DNA of 60,860 nucleotides from contig CACNQT010000005.1 in assembly GCA_902622705.1 (NCBI GenBank), positions 1 to 60,860 of the forward strand. The letters are read 5' to 3'. Shown here piece by piece: positions 10,988 through 20,202 of this stretch. The translations under genes and the position numbers were made by a program. Source of the DNA: an uncultured Prochlorococcus sp. (GTDB lineage: Bacteria > Cyanobacteriota > Cyanobacteriia > PCC-6307 > Cyanobiaceae). The notes under the pieces were generated by a model. It was not told the DNA's origin. It did not search any database and was given only the letters and a program-made list of their open reading frames with translations. Within the stretch, counting starts at the first letter, position 1; the number at the start of each line of letters is the position of its first letter.

Positions 10988-11031
10988 GTATCAGTTGTAA
11001 CATTCATAATGTCGACCAAAAGGGTTATATG
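10988..11031 (+). promoter_or_regulatory. possible NtcA-activated promoter upstream of the glnB gene pair
   Basis: GTA at 10988-10990 and AAC at 10999-11001 are separated by 8 bases, one mismatch from the NtcA consensus GTA-N8-TAC. A TATATG hexamer follows at 11026-11031, 24 bases downstream, close to the spacing of class II NtcA promoters. The start codon of the 81-residue gene is at 11054 and glnB is at 11324. NtcA control of glnB is common in cyanobacteria; the site itself is inference. Confidence 0.45.
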
Positions 11032-11053
11032 TGTTTAGTTCAATGAAAAATTA

Positions 11054-11299
11054 ATGGACATTTGTTTGATAACTATCGATAAAAACTTAAACAAATCCCT
11101 ACAACCAAAAAGCGCATTTGGAATGTTATGGCTTCAAACACACTTTGAGAATGATCAGTGGGAAGCTTTGTCAAATAGTACAGTAATAATTTCTGAAGAA
11201 AATTCCCAACTTTTAATTGAAGACGCCACGAATGCAGGCCTTAATATTGAATGTTTTTCTGATATTTCAATGTTGGATGTTTTCCCAAAAAACAATTAA
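11054..11299 (+). CDS. small protein of unknown function upstream of glnB, 81 aa
   Basis: An 81-residue acidic protein with an ATG start at 11054 and no membrane segment. I do not recognise it. Visible features are FGMLWLQTHFENDQWEAL in the middle and an ISEENSQLLIEDATNAGLN segment. It ends 24 bases before glnB on the same strand and lies downstream of the possible NtcA site, so it is probably co-transcribed with glnB and could have a nitrogen-linked role (inference). Confidence 0.75.
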   Translation: MDICLITIDKNLNKSLQPKSAFGMLWLQTHFENDQWEALSNSTVIISEENSQLLIEDATNAGLNIECFSDISMLDVFPKNN

Positions 11300-11663
<364 letters not shown>

Positions 11664-11682
<19 letters not shown>

Positions 11683-12476
11683 AAATTTTGTATATATTCA
11701 CTATTAATCCTTTTATTTGATTGACTTCCTAGGGTCATCCAAGCTAAATATTCATGATTTCCAGCAGGACCTACTAGAGGAGAAGCAATCAAATTATTTA
11801 TATTCCATTGGAAATTCTTAGCAGCATAGATAACAGACTCTATTGCCTCAGTATGGAATCTAGGATTGCGAACAACACCGCCTTTACCGACTTTATCTTT
11901 ACCCACCTCAAATTGGGGTTTAATCAAAAATATTCCCTCAATACAATCACCTTCTAATAAATTACCAATAGATTTAAAAACTAACTTTAATGAAATAAAA
12001 GACAAATCAGCAACCACAAAATTTGGTAACTCATTACTTCTAGATAAAAGATCATTAGGTTTTAAATTTCGAATATTAGTTCGTTCAAAAAGTATGACTT
12101 TTGGATTATTTCTAATCTTCCATGCAGTCTGCCCATAACCAACATCTATCCCATAAACTAACTTTGCTCCTTGTTGCAATAAGCAATCAGTAAATCCTCC
12201 AGTAGAGATTCCTGCGTCAATACATATTTTATCTTTTACTTTAATTTCAAGTTTATTAAATGCCTCCAATAATTTTTCGCCACCCCTTGATACAAACATA
12301 GGTTCAGAATCAATAAAAAATTCAGATCCAATTAATACTTGTTGTCCAGGTTTATCCCATACTTTTCCATTGATATCTCTAACCTTGCCCGCAAGAATTA
12401 AACCTTGGGCTTTTTGACGAGTTTCACATAAACCACTTTTAAGAAGATAAAGGTCTAATCTACTTTTTTTAATCAT
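11664..12476 (-). CDS. tlyA: TlyA family rRNA 2'-O-methyltransferase (hemolysin A-like)
   Basis: A 270-residue protein with an N-terminal S4 RNA-binding domain (about residues 4-60: RLDLYLLKSGLCETRQKAQ) and an FtsJ-type methyltransferase domain. The SAM-binding motif is at about residues 86-100 (IDAGISTGGFTDCLL), with VADLSFISL and the LIKPQFEVGKDKVGKGGVVR segment downstream. Characterised relatives methylate ribose in 16S and 23S rRNA; the older name hemolysin is misleading. It is convergent with glnB. Confidence 0.92.
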
Positions 12477-12756
12477 CTATTAATTAATAAAAAAGACTGA
12501 ATAATGAACTTTTATAAGATTAAGATCCAAATTCTTTAATACCTTCCAATTTTAGATAAGAACTAAAAAATTACCCATTATTAACGAAAGGAATAGATGC
12601 AAAATTTTTATATTTAAGCTTTCTTAATTAACCCAAAAAATGTTACATAAGAAAATAATAACCAGGCAAATATCTTCAATGGCAAGTACATCTTAAAGCT
12701 ATAGAGCAATAATTCGATTTTGGTTATAAAGTTTAAATTGATAATTAATAAAAATT

Positions 12757-14052
12757 GTGATCGAGCGTTACACATTACCCGAAATGGGGAACATCTGGAC
12801 TGATAGCGCAAAATTCCAGAGTTGGCTTAAGGTTGAAATAGCTGCATGTGAAGCAAATTTTTCCCTGGGAAAAATTCCTGAGAATGCCATGAAAGAGATA
12901 CGTTCAAATGCAAAGTTTGATGAATCTAGAATTACAGAAATTGAGAAAGAAGTTAAACATGATGTCATAGCATTTCTTACAAGCGTTAATGAATTTGTAG
13001 GAGATTCTGGAAGATATATACATGTTGGCATGACCAGTAGTGATGTACTTGATACTGGCTTATCTCTTCAGTTAAAAGATTCTTGCGCATTGTTATTAGA
13101 AGAAATTGAGAACCTAGAAAATGAAGTCAGATTATTAGCAAGAAAGCATAAAAATACCTTAATGATTGGCAGATCTCATGCAATTCATGGGGAGCCAATT
13201 TCCTTCGGTTTTAAACTTGCTGGATGGTTAGCAGAAATAATAAGGAACAAAAAAAGATTGTTAACACTAAAAGAATCTGTAGCTATTGGACAAATAAGTG
13301 GTGCAATGGGAACTTACGCTAATACGAATCCCAAAGTAGAACAAATAACTTGTGATTTACTCGGCTTAAAGCCAGATACAGCAAGTACGCAGGTCATTTC
13401 AAGAGACAGGCATGCAGAATATGTTCAAACTATTGCACTAGTTGGCGCTTCTTTAGATAGATTCGCAACTGAAATAAGAAATTTACAAAGAACTGATGTT
13501 TTAGAAGTTGAGGAGGGCTTTACAAAAGGACAAAAAGGAAGTTCTGCCATGCCTCATAAAAGAAATCCTATTCGAAGTGAAAGAGTAAGCGGTTTAGCAA
13601 GAATTTTGAGGAGTCACGTCTTAACAGCACTGGAAAATGTTCCTCTTTGGCACGAAAGAGATATAAGCCATAGTTCAAATGAACGTATCATGTTACCTGA
13701 CGTATCAATCTGTTTGCATTTTATGCTCAGGGAAATGAAAGATATAGTAAGCAATTTGGAAGTTTATCCAAAAAATATGCTCAAAAATTTAAATATATAT
13801 GGTGGTGTAATCTTTAGTCAGAAAGTTTTACTTTTGCTTGTAGAGAAAGGGTTGTCTAGAGAAAAAGCATATAGCTTAGTACAAAAAAATGCGCATCATG
13901 CGTGGAATACCGAAAATGGGAATTTCAAACAAAATATAGAGAGAGATAATGAAATAATGGATTTTATTGATCAAAGTGACTTAGAAGAATGTTTTAATCC
14001 TTCAATTCATCTCAATAATTTAAGTGTAATATGGGAGAAGTTAGGTATCTAG
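12757..14052 (+). CDS. purB: adenylosuccinate lyase
   Basis: Releases fumarate from SAICAR and from adenylosuccinate in purine synthesis; 431 residues, homotetramer in the family. The superfamily signature GSSAMPHKRNP is at residues 261-271, and the conserved TSSDVLDTG and GRSHAIHGEPISFG segments are upstream. The start is GTG at 12757 (MIERYTLPEMGNIW), the family's usual N-terminus. fumC, which uses the fumarate released here, follows after 48 bases. The 280-base region before purB holds no convincing gene. Confidence 0.97.
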   Translation: MIERYTLPEMGNIWTDSAKFQSWLKVEIAACEANFSLGKIPENAMKEIRSNAKFDESRITEIEKEVKHDVIAFLTSVNEFVGDSGRYIHVGMTSSDVLDTGLSLQLKDSCALLLEEIENLENEVRLLARKHKNTLMIGRSHAIHGEPISFGFKLAGWLAEIIRNKKRLLTLKESVAIGQISGAMGTYANTNPKVEQITCDLLGLKPDTASTQVISRDRHAEYVQTIALVGASLDRFATEIRNLQRTDVLEVEEGFTKGQKGSSAMPHKRNPIRSERVSGLARILRSHVLTALENVPLWHERDISHSSNERIMLPDVSICLHFMLREMKDIVSNLEVYPKNMLKNLNIYGGVIFSQKVLLLLVEKGLSREKAYSLVQKNAHHAWNTENGNFKQNIERDNEIMDFIDQSDLEECFNPSIHLNNLSVIWEKLGI

Positions 14053-14057
14053 GATTA

Positions 14058-14097
14058 CTGAAAACCTTATCTAAGTTAAACCAGTGTTTTCAGAGGA
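14058..14097 (+). promoter_or_regulatory. 8-bp stem hairpin directly before the fumC ribosome binding site
   Basis: CTGAAAAC at 14058-14065 and GTTTTCAG at 14086-14093 are perfect reverse complements with a 20-base loop. An AGAGGA Shine-Dalgarno-like sequence overlaps the right arm's end, immediately before the fumC ATG at 14101. There is no T-run after the stem, so it does not look like a simple terminator; it may affect fumC translation or purB mRNA stability (inference). Confidence 0.5.
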
Positions 14098-14100
14098 ATA

Positions 14101-15486
14101 ATGACAAAAAACTTTAGGGTTGAAAAAGATAGTATGGGAACAATAGAGGTTCCCATTGAAGCTTTGTGGGGCGCTCAAACACAAAGATCGATAAAAAATT
14201 TTTCTATTGGAGAAGAATTAATTCCAATTGAATTAATTTATTCACTCACCCTTATAAAAAAAGCTGCTTCAATAGCTAATTTCAATTTAGGGTTAATAGA
14301 TAAAAGAAAAAAAGATTTGATTGTAGAGGCATGTACAGAAATACTTAATGGGCTTCATGATTCCCAGTTTCCCTTAAAGGTTTGGCAAACAGGAAGCGGC
14401 ACGCAAACAAATATGAATGTTAATGAGGTAATTTCAAATATTGCAGCATTAAAAACAAATTCAGAGCTTGGAAGTCATCAACCAATTCATCCTAATGATG
14501 ATGTAAATAAATCTCAGTCAACTAATGATACTTTTCCTGCTGCTATTCAAATATCAGTTGTTAATGAAATAATCAAAAATTTAGTTCCAACGATACAAGA
14601 ACTTACTAAGACCCTTGATAAAAAAAGTGAACAATGGAAAGACCTCATAAAGATAGGAAGAACCCATTTTCAAGATGCAGTGCCCCTTACTTTTGGGCAA
14701 GAAATGTCAGGATGGTCAGAGCAACTTAAGGATGCTGAGAATGCAATTATTTTAAGTCTGAATGAATTGTTGTTTTTACCTTTGGGAGGAACTGCAGTTG
14801 GAACTGGGATTAATTGTCCAAAAGGATTTTGTGAAGAGTCTATAAAATCAATTTCCGATGATACTAATCTAATATTCTATAAATCAAAAAATAATTTTTC
14901 TATCATGGCCTCGCATGATCGTCTAGCTCAAGTAATGAGTCAGATAAAAATATTAGCAGGTGCATTATTTAAAATTTCAAATGATATAAAAATTCTATCT
15001 TCTGGTCCAAGATCAGGAATATATGAACTAATTATTCCTCAAAATGAACCTGGAAGTTCTATCATGCCCGGCAAAGTGAATCCAACTCAATGCGAAGCCT
15101 TATCAATGGTTTGCACTCAGATAATGGGTCTTGAATATGCAGTCTCAATGGCAAATTCTAGCGGCACTTTACAGATGAATGAATATAAGCCTCTGATTGG
15201 ATTTAATATTCTTACAAGTTTAAAATTACTTAAAAATGCAATAGAAAACTTCAGAATAAAATTAGTTGATGGGATGGAACCTAATCAAAAGAACATGAAG
15301 TTAAATTTAGAAAATTCACTAATGTTGGTTACAGCCATAGTGCCAAAAGTTGGTTATGAAAAAGCAGCTGAAATTGCAAATCTTGCCTTCAAAGAATCAT
15401 TAAATTTAAAAGAGGCAACACTTAAATTAGGTTATTTAAACGAAGATGATTTTGATGAAGCAATGAATATCAATTCAATGATTTGA
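14101..15486 (+). CDS. fumC: fumarate hydratase, class II
   Basis: Iron-independent fumarase converting fumarate to malate, 461 residues. The signature GSSIMPGKVNP is at residues 318-328; GSGTQTNMNVNEVISNIA, SQSTNDTFPAAIQ and GRTHFQDAVPLTFGQE are the other conserved blocks. In cyanobacteria it mainly recycles fumarate from purine and arginine synthesis in an incomplete TCA cycle, which fits its position behind purB. It ends 9 bases before the convergent helicase stop codon. Confidence 0.97.
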   Translation: MTKNFRVEKDSMGTIEVPIEALWGAQTQRSIKNFSIGEELIPIELIYSLTLIKKAASIANFNLGLIDKRKKDLIVEACTEILNGLHDSQFPLKVWQTGSGTQTNMNVNEVISNIAALKTNSELGSHQPIHPNDDVNKSQSTNDTFPAAIQISVVNEIIKNLVPTIQELTKTLDKKSEQWKDLIKIGRTHFQDAVPLTFGQEMSGWSEQLKDAENAIILSLNELLFLPLGGTAVGTGINCPKGFCEESIKSISDDTNLIFYKSKNNFSIMASHDRLAQVMSQIKILAGALFKISNDIKILSSGPRSGIYELIIPQNEPGSSIMPGKVNPTQCEALSMVCTQIMGLEYAVSMANSSGTLQMNEYKPLIGFNILTSLKLLKNAIENFRIKLVDGMEPNQKNMKLNLENSLMLVTAIVPKVGYEKAAEIANLAFKESLNLKEATLKLGYLNEDDFDEAMNINSMI

Positions 15487-15495
15487 TTAAAAAAT

Positions 15496-18222
15496 TTAAG
15501 AATTATTATCAATTCTTTTTGTTGCAGGATTAATATCTTCAGAGACTTTTATAAGATCATTAGATTCAGAAACAGGAAAACGATTAATAGCTTTTAATGC
15601 TAACTTTGCTTTGCTTTTTAATTTATTACTAACACCAACACAGTATTGCACTTGAGAAAGGACATCAATTGATCTTCTAATAATCCTCACTACATCACCT
15701 TCGTCTAATGAAGTATTAAAAACCAAATCTTTCCATTTTTTTCCTCTTGCCCATTCAGAAATAATTCCAGTCAACTCTGTTTCTAAATAGATAGGAATTT
15801 CAATATGAAACTTATTTTGTTGAAACGATACTAATTTTCTCAAACCATCTAATTCATTAAAAACATCTATTACCTTTAAAGAAGGCTTGAAATTACACCA
15901 AAGATTTGGCCTCCTTACATCAACACATATAGCTTGAATAATTGCAGCTAACTCGGGAGGATCTAAATCGTCTAAATAACCACTAACTAAAACAAGACCA
16001 ATCCATAATTCATTTTCACTTCTTATTGCACCAACTGTTTGTCCAACTTCTGTCAATTCCAAATCATTTAAACAACCAAAATGATTCAAAATTTTAATCA
16101 AATCGGTAAAAGTTCTCCAGTTATGATTTTCTTTATCCTCAAGAAGTTTTTTTCTCATATTTATTTCTTGTTCAACATCAATAATTCTTTTTCTATATTT
16201 CTTTAATTTCTTGGAGTCTCCAAATCTATGTGCGGGATGATCAGTAACTGTTTCTTCTAAATTATTAATTTGTTGCTGTTGTGCCAAAACTTCCATTGTT
16301 AAATCATATTGTGGAGTTTGTAAATCATTTTTTTTAGAAACTTCTAAAATTCGATCCGCATAAAACTGCGACATATCATCTCCCCTAAATACCTCTCCAG
16401 AAAAATACATCTTTGGTACTTCAATTCCTAAAACATCAATTGTATCCAAATCATTAAAAATACTTACTATGTAAGAGGGTTTTATAAGAATAAATAAATT
16501 ATCGATTGTCAAACATAATAAACTCTTAATTTTTTGGGATTCATATATTTTCTTACAAATTAATCCTGGAACAATTTTTCTTTTAATTTGAGGAGCTTTG
16601 ATTGAAATTAAGCTTCCATCTTTAATATATGGGAGTGCATTAGTTATCTCTTCTGATAATTTTTCTGCTGATTGTTTTTCTAAAATTTTCAAGATTCTTC
16701 TCTCTTCTTTAAGACGATTTCTTAACTTTTCGTATGCATCAAAATCTTTCCATGAAACGTTAGATGTAATTTTTTTTAATTCAATTAAATCCTTTTCTAA
16801 ATTTTCAAGAATTATATTCTCACCTGATGATTCACCTAAATATAAAAAACTACCAAAACTTCTTTTAATTAATTCTTTAGACTTCTCTAAAGTATAACTT
16901 TGTAAAAGATTAAGTACCATTCCATAGCTAGGAGTGAATTGACTTTCTAAAGAATTTGGTTTGCTAATAGCCAGTGCACTTGCTTCTTTGGCACCTTCGA
17001 ATCTTGTTTGTAATGTAACAACATATCCCTGGGTATCTTTTCCTCTTCTTCCAGCTCTTCCTGACATTTGCAAAAATTCACTGCTAAATAATAATCTATG
17101 CCCATCTTCTGTCCTTTTTGATAAAGAAGAAATAACAGTTGTTCTTGCAGGCATATTTATTCCTGCAGCAAGAGTTTCAGTTGCAAAAACAACTTTTATT
17201 AAACCTTTCTGAAATAATTCCTCAACCAATTCTTTCCATGCAGGCAATAATCCAGCATGATGAGATGCAATACCGCGTTTTAATGCCTCGCATTGAGATT
17301 TATCTTTAATTGCTTCCTGATTATTTTTAAGATAAACATCTAATTTTTGGGATATCAAACTTGCTTCTGAATAACTTACTAAAGTTAAATCTTTTATATT
17401 CTCAATTGCCTTGTCACATCCTCTTCTACTAAAAATAAAATAAATAGCTGGCAACATATTTCGTTCAGCTAGTTTCGAGATCACAAATCCAATTGAGGGA
17501 GACTTTGGTTGCATTATCCTACCCACTTTTCCTCTTATTTTCTGCCCTTTAGGAGCTCTCCAAATCTTACAGTTTGGATGAATTCCATTACCCTTATTAT
17601 TTAAAAGTGGATGGAGGCCTTTAATACTACAAAAAATAAAATCAAGTGGGACTGGTCTCTTATCACTATTAATTAATACTGTGGGCCCATGAACTTTTTC
17701 TATCCAATTTTGTAATTGATCTGCATTGGCTATTGTTGCTGATAAAGCTATTATTTGAGTCCTACTAGGGCAATGGATTATGGTTTCTTCCCAAACTGTG
17801 CCTCTTTGGGGGTCATTCATATAATGACATTCATCAAGAATCACAGATTCTAAATTTTCTAAGGGATTATCAAATTCATCAAATTCGCCATAAAGCATGT
17901 TCCTAAAAATCTCAGTTGTCATGACTAAGATTGGTGCTTCTCTATTTATGCTTATATCTCCAGTTAAAAGACCAACTTTATTCTCACCATATTGATTAGC
18001 AAAATCTCTAAACTTTTGGTTTGACAGGGCCTTTAAAGGCGTTGTATAAAAAATTCTGCTGTCATGAGATAAGCCTCTATATATAGCAAATTCACCTATC
18101 AATGTTTTACCCGAACCTGTTGGTGCAGTTAAAACAACAGAATTTCCGCTATTAATAGCTCGTATTGCTTCTAATTGGAAATCATCTAGCGGAAAAGGAA
18201 AATATTCCTCTAAATTAAGCAA
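15496..18222 (-). CDS. DEAD/DEAH-box RNA helicase, Ski2/Mtr4-like
   Basis: A 908-residue superfamily 2 helicase. The Walker A motif APTGSGKT is at residues 33-40 and the DECH box at 130-133, followed by SATIANADQLQNW (motif III), FATETLAAGINMPAR and the QMSGRAGRRG motif VI. The C-terminal third resembles the DSHCT domain of Mtr4/Ski2 proteins (LTEVGQTVGAIRSENELW ... SGYLDDLDPPELAAIIQA). Relatives unwind RNA for decay and processing; the partner here is unknown. It is divergent from the biotin operon, with a palindrome in the shared 139-base spacer. Confidence 0.92.
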   Translation of the reverse strand: MLNLEEYFPFPLDDFQLEAIRAINSGNSVVLTAPTGSGKTLIGEFAIYRGLSHDSRIFYTTPLKALSNQKFRDFANQYGENKVGLLTGDISINREAPILVMTTEIFRNMLYGEFDEFDNPLENLESVILDECHYMNDPQRGTVWEETIIHCPSRTQIIALSATIANADQLQNWIEKVHGPTVLINSDKRPVPLDFIFCSIKGLHPLLNNKGNGIHPNCKIWRAPKGQKIRGKVGRIMQPKSPSIGFVISKLAERNMLPAIYFIFSRRGCDKAIENIKDLTLVSYSEASLISQKLDVYLKNNQEAIKDKSQCEALKRGIASHHAGLLPAWKELVEELFQKGLIKVVFATETLAAGINMPARTTVISSLSKRTEDGHRLLFSSEFLQMSGRAGRRGKDTQGYVVTLQTRFEGAKEASALAISKPNSLESQFTPSYGMVLNLLQSYTLEKSKELIKRSFGSFLYLGESSGENIILENLEKDLIELKKITSNVSWKDFDAYEKLRNRLKEERRILKILEKQSAEKLSEEITNALPYIKDGSLISIKAPQIKRKIVPGLICKKIYESQKIKSLLCLTIDNLFILIKPSYIVSIFNDLDTIDVLGIEVPKMYFSGEVFRGDDMSQFYADRILEVSKKNDLQTPQYDLTMEVLAQQQQINNLEETVTDHPAHRFGDSKKLKKYRKRIIDVEQEINMRKKLLEDKENHNWRTFTDLIKILNHFGCLNDLELTEVGQTVGAIRSENELWIGLVLVSGYLDDLDPPELAAIIQAICVDVRRPNLWCNFKPSLKVIDVFNELDGLRKLVSFQQNKFHIEIPIYLETELTGIISEWARGKKWKDLVFNTSLDEGDVVRIIRRSIDVLSQVQYCVGVSNKLKSKAKLALKAINRFPVSESNDLIKVSEDINPATKRIDNNS

Positions 18223-18265
18223 TAATTGTGATTGAAAAGAGGATGAGTTAACTTCTTAATATATG

Positions 18266-18277
18266 ATCTATATAGAT
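18266..18277. promoter_or_regulatory. 12-bp perfect palindrome in the helicase/bioF spacer
   Basis: ATCTATATAGAT is its own reverse complement. It lies 44 bases upstream of the helicase start codon and 84 bases before the bioF start, in the divergent promoter region. It could be an operator for the biotin operon, but AT-rich palindromes of this length arise by chance in such DNA, so the call is weak. Confidence 0.35.
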
Positions 18278-18361
18278 ATTAATAAACAAAAAATACCTTG
18301 CAAACTTTAATAGTAAATCTAAATCTTTTTAATTAAATCCAATATACTTTATATTACCAAA

Positions 18362-19501
18362 ATGAAAAAAGTAAAAATTCCAAAAAATAGAATCCGTAAA
18401 TTAAAAACATTTTCTTTAGGTAAAAAATCATTCGAACTTCTAAGTTTAAATTCGCAAAATAAAAAACTTATAGACTTATGTAGTAATGATTATTTTGGAT
18501 TAAGTAGGGACAAGGATTTAATAAAAGCTGCTTACGAAATAAGCTTGTTAGAAGGTATTGGTTCAGGAAGCTCTAGGTTTATTACAGGTTCAAGACCAAT
18601 ACATAAATTATTAGAAACAGAACTTGCCAAGTGGCTTGATCAACAAAAAGTGTTACTTTTCCCAAGCGGATTTCAAGCAAATATAGCTGCTATCCAGGCT
18701 TTAGCAAACAGAAATAGTATCGTAATAGCAGATAAATTGATCCATAACTCTTTATTGGTTGGTGTCAAAGCTGCTCAAGCAAAACTGGTTCGATTTTCAC
18801 ACAATAATTTAAAAGATTTAGAAGATAAAATTATTAAATATAACCCTACAAAAAATTCCATTCTAGTTGTTGTTGAATCTCTTTATAGCATGGAGGGATC
18901 AATTGCTCCGCTCAGAGAAATAACAGAAATTTGCAAAAAAAATAGTGTTCAATTATTAGTTGACGAAGCTCATGCAATTGGAATCTTAGGCCCTGAAGGC
19001 AGGGGTTTAAGTTTTAATTCACGTTCAGATATTACTATGATTACTGGAACTTTTGGTAAAGCATTTGGAAGCGGTGGAGCTTTTATAGCTTCCAATTCAG
19101 AAATTGGAGAATATCTTATCCAAACAAGTGGTGCATTTAGATATACAACAGCACTTGCGCCATCTTTAGCTGCTGGGGCGCTAGAAGGTTTAAAAAAAAT
19201 TTTAGAAAATAAAGAATGGGGTAATGATTTATTATCTTCTGCAAATGTATGGAAAGATGAAATTATTAAAAATCTAAGTTTTCCAGTTCAGGGAGATTCT
19301 CACATTTTGTCAATTATTGTTGGCCAAGAAGAGAAGGCAATTTATCTACAAAAATATCTCGAAGAAAATGGGTTTTTAGCAATTGCGATAAGACCTCCAA
19401 CTGTTCCAGTGGGGCAATCAAGAGTCAGAATAACAATACGAAGAAACTTAGATTTTAATTTACTTAAAAATTTCATTGCAGTATTAAAAGAGTTTAAATG
19501 A
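18362..19501 (+). CDS. bioF: 8-amino-7-oxononanoate synthase
   Basis: PLP enzyme condensing pimeloyl-ACP and alanine, first step of biotin ring assembly; 379 residues. The PLP-binding lysine is Lys233 in TFGKAFGSGGAF; LVDEAHAIGILGPEGRG and GSGSSRFITGS are the other aminotransferase fold landmarks of the alpha-oxoamine synthases. It leads the biotin operon, overlapping the next gene by 4 bases (ATGA). Sequence is full length. Confidence 0.96.
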   Translation: MKKVKIPKNRIRKLKTFSLGKKSFELLSLNSQNKKLIDLCSNDYFGLSRDKDLIKAAYEISLLEGIGSGSSRFITGSRPIHKLLETELAKWLDQQKVLLFPSGFQANIAAIQALANRNSIVIADKLIHNSLLVGVKAAQAKLVRFSHNNLKDLEDKIIKYNPTKNSILVVVESLYSMEGSIAPLREITEICKKNSVQLLVDEAHAIGILGPEGRGLSFNSRSDITMITGTFGKAFGSGGAFIASNSEIGEYLIQTSGAFRYTTALAPSLAAGALEGLKKILENKEWGNDLLSSANVWKDEIIKNLSFPVQGDSHILSIIVGQEEKAIYLQKYLEENGFLAIAIRPPTVPVGQSRVRITIRRNLDFNLLKNFIAVLKEFK

Positions 19502-20202
19502 AACAAATTATTACTCAACATGGATGGGGACTAAATAAATATTTCTGGAATGACTATAAAGTTGATTTTTTAAATAATAATTGGCATTGGCAAGATAATG
19601 AAAGGGGCTATTTTTCGACAAATAATTATCAAGCAAAATGGATTAAAAGCGAATCTAAAAAAGAAATCAGAATGACTTTATGCCATTCATTTGGTTTTCA
19701 TTTAATGCAAAAAAAAATTTTAAAAGATTCAACTCATATAGTTCTTATAAATTCTTTTAATAATTTTCTTCCTTTAAGTAATAAGAGAAACTTTATTTTT
19801 AGGTCTCTGAAAAGAATGGAGAGTAAAATTATAAAAGATGAACCTAAGGATGTGTTGAAAGAATTTATACATAAATCATTTATGCCAAATCATATGAATA
19901 ATAGTTTTAAAAATATCTTTTATAAAAGTTTAGAGAGTTTAAATAAAACTCTTCTTTTAAGTGATTTAAAACAACTTTACATCAATAGAGATTTTCCAGT
20001 ATTTTTAAAAAAAGATTGCAAAATTATTTATATAAAATCAGAAAATGATTTGATTCTTGACAAAGAATCAAATAATAACTTTTTAGATTCCTTAAATAAA
20101 ACACTTGATAGGAAGCCAATTTTAATTAAATTAGCTCAACAAGGTCATTGCTTGAATAATTTAAATTTATACGAGACCTTACTTAATAATCTTAATGATT
20201 GA
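19498..20202 (+). CDS. bioK: pimeloyl-ACP methyl ester esterase, BioK type
   Basis: A 234-residue alpha/beta-hydrolase-like protein between bioF and bioC. The presumed nucleophile is Ser64 in LCHSFGFHLM (a variant of GxSxG), with candidate Asp184 (YIKSENDLIL) and His217 (QQGHCLNN) completing the triad. In marine Synechococcus and Prochlorococcus the step that frees pimeloyl-ACP from its methyl ester, done by BioH in E. coli, is assigned to BioK at this operon position. The glycine two before the serine is histidine-flanked here rather than canonical. Overlaps bioF by 4 bases and bioC by 8. Function is by synteny and motif, not by close sequence recall. Confidence 0.82.
   Translation: MKQIITQHGWGLNKYFWNDYKVDFLNNNWHWQDNERGYFSTNNYQAKWIKSESKKEIRMTLCHSFGFHLMQKKILKDSTHIVLINSFNNFLPLSNKRNFIFRSLKRMESKIIKDEPKDVLKEFIHKSFMPNHMNNSFKNIFYKSLESLNKTLLLSDLKQLYINRDFPVFLKKDCKIIYIKSENDLILDKESNNNFLDSLNKTLDRKPILIKLAQQGHCLNNLNLYETLLNNLND

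Noticed and set aside
10865-10990. preQ1 riboswitch before queF
   Set aside because: The sequence upstream of queF is AT-rich and shows no C-rich pseudoknot loop or conserved aptamer bases.
12614-12811. 65-residue minus-strand frame, including a 25-residue hydrophobic end starting MYLPLKIF
   Set aside because: It overlaps the purB start and its own N-terminus is not protein-like. A 25-residue one-helix peptide from the inner ATG is conceivable, but I recognise no family and see no supporting signal.
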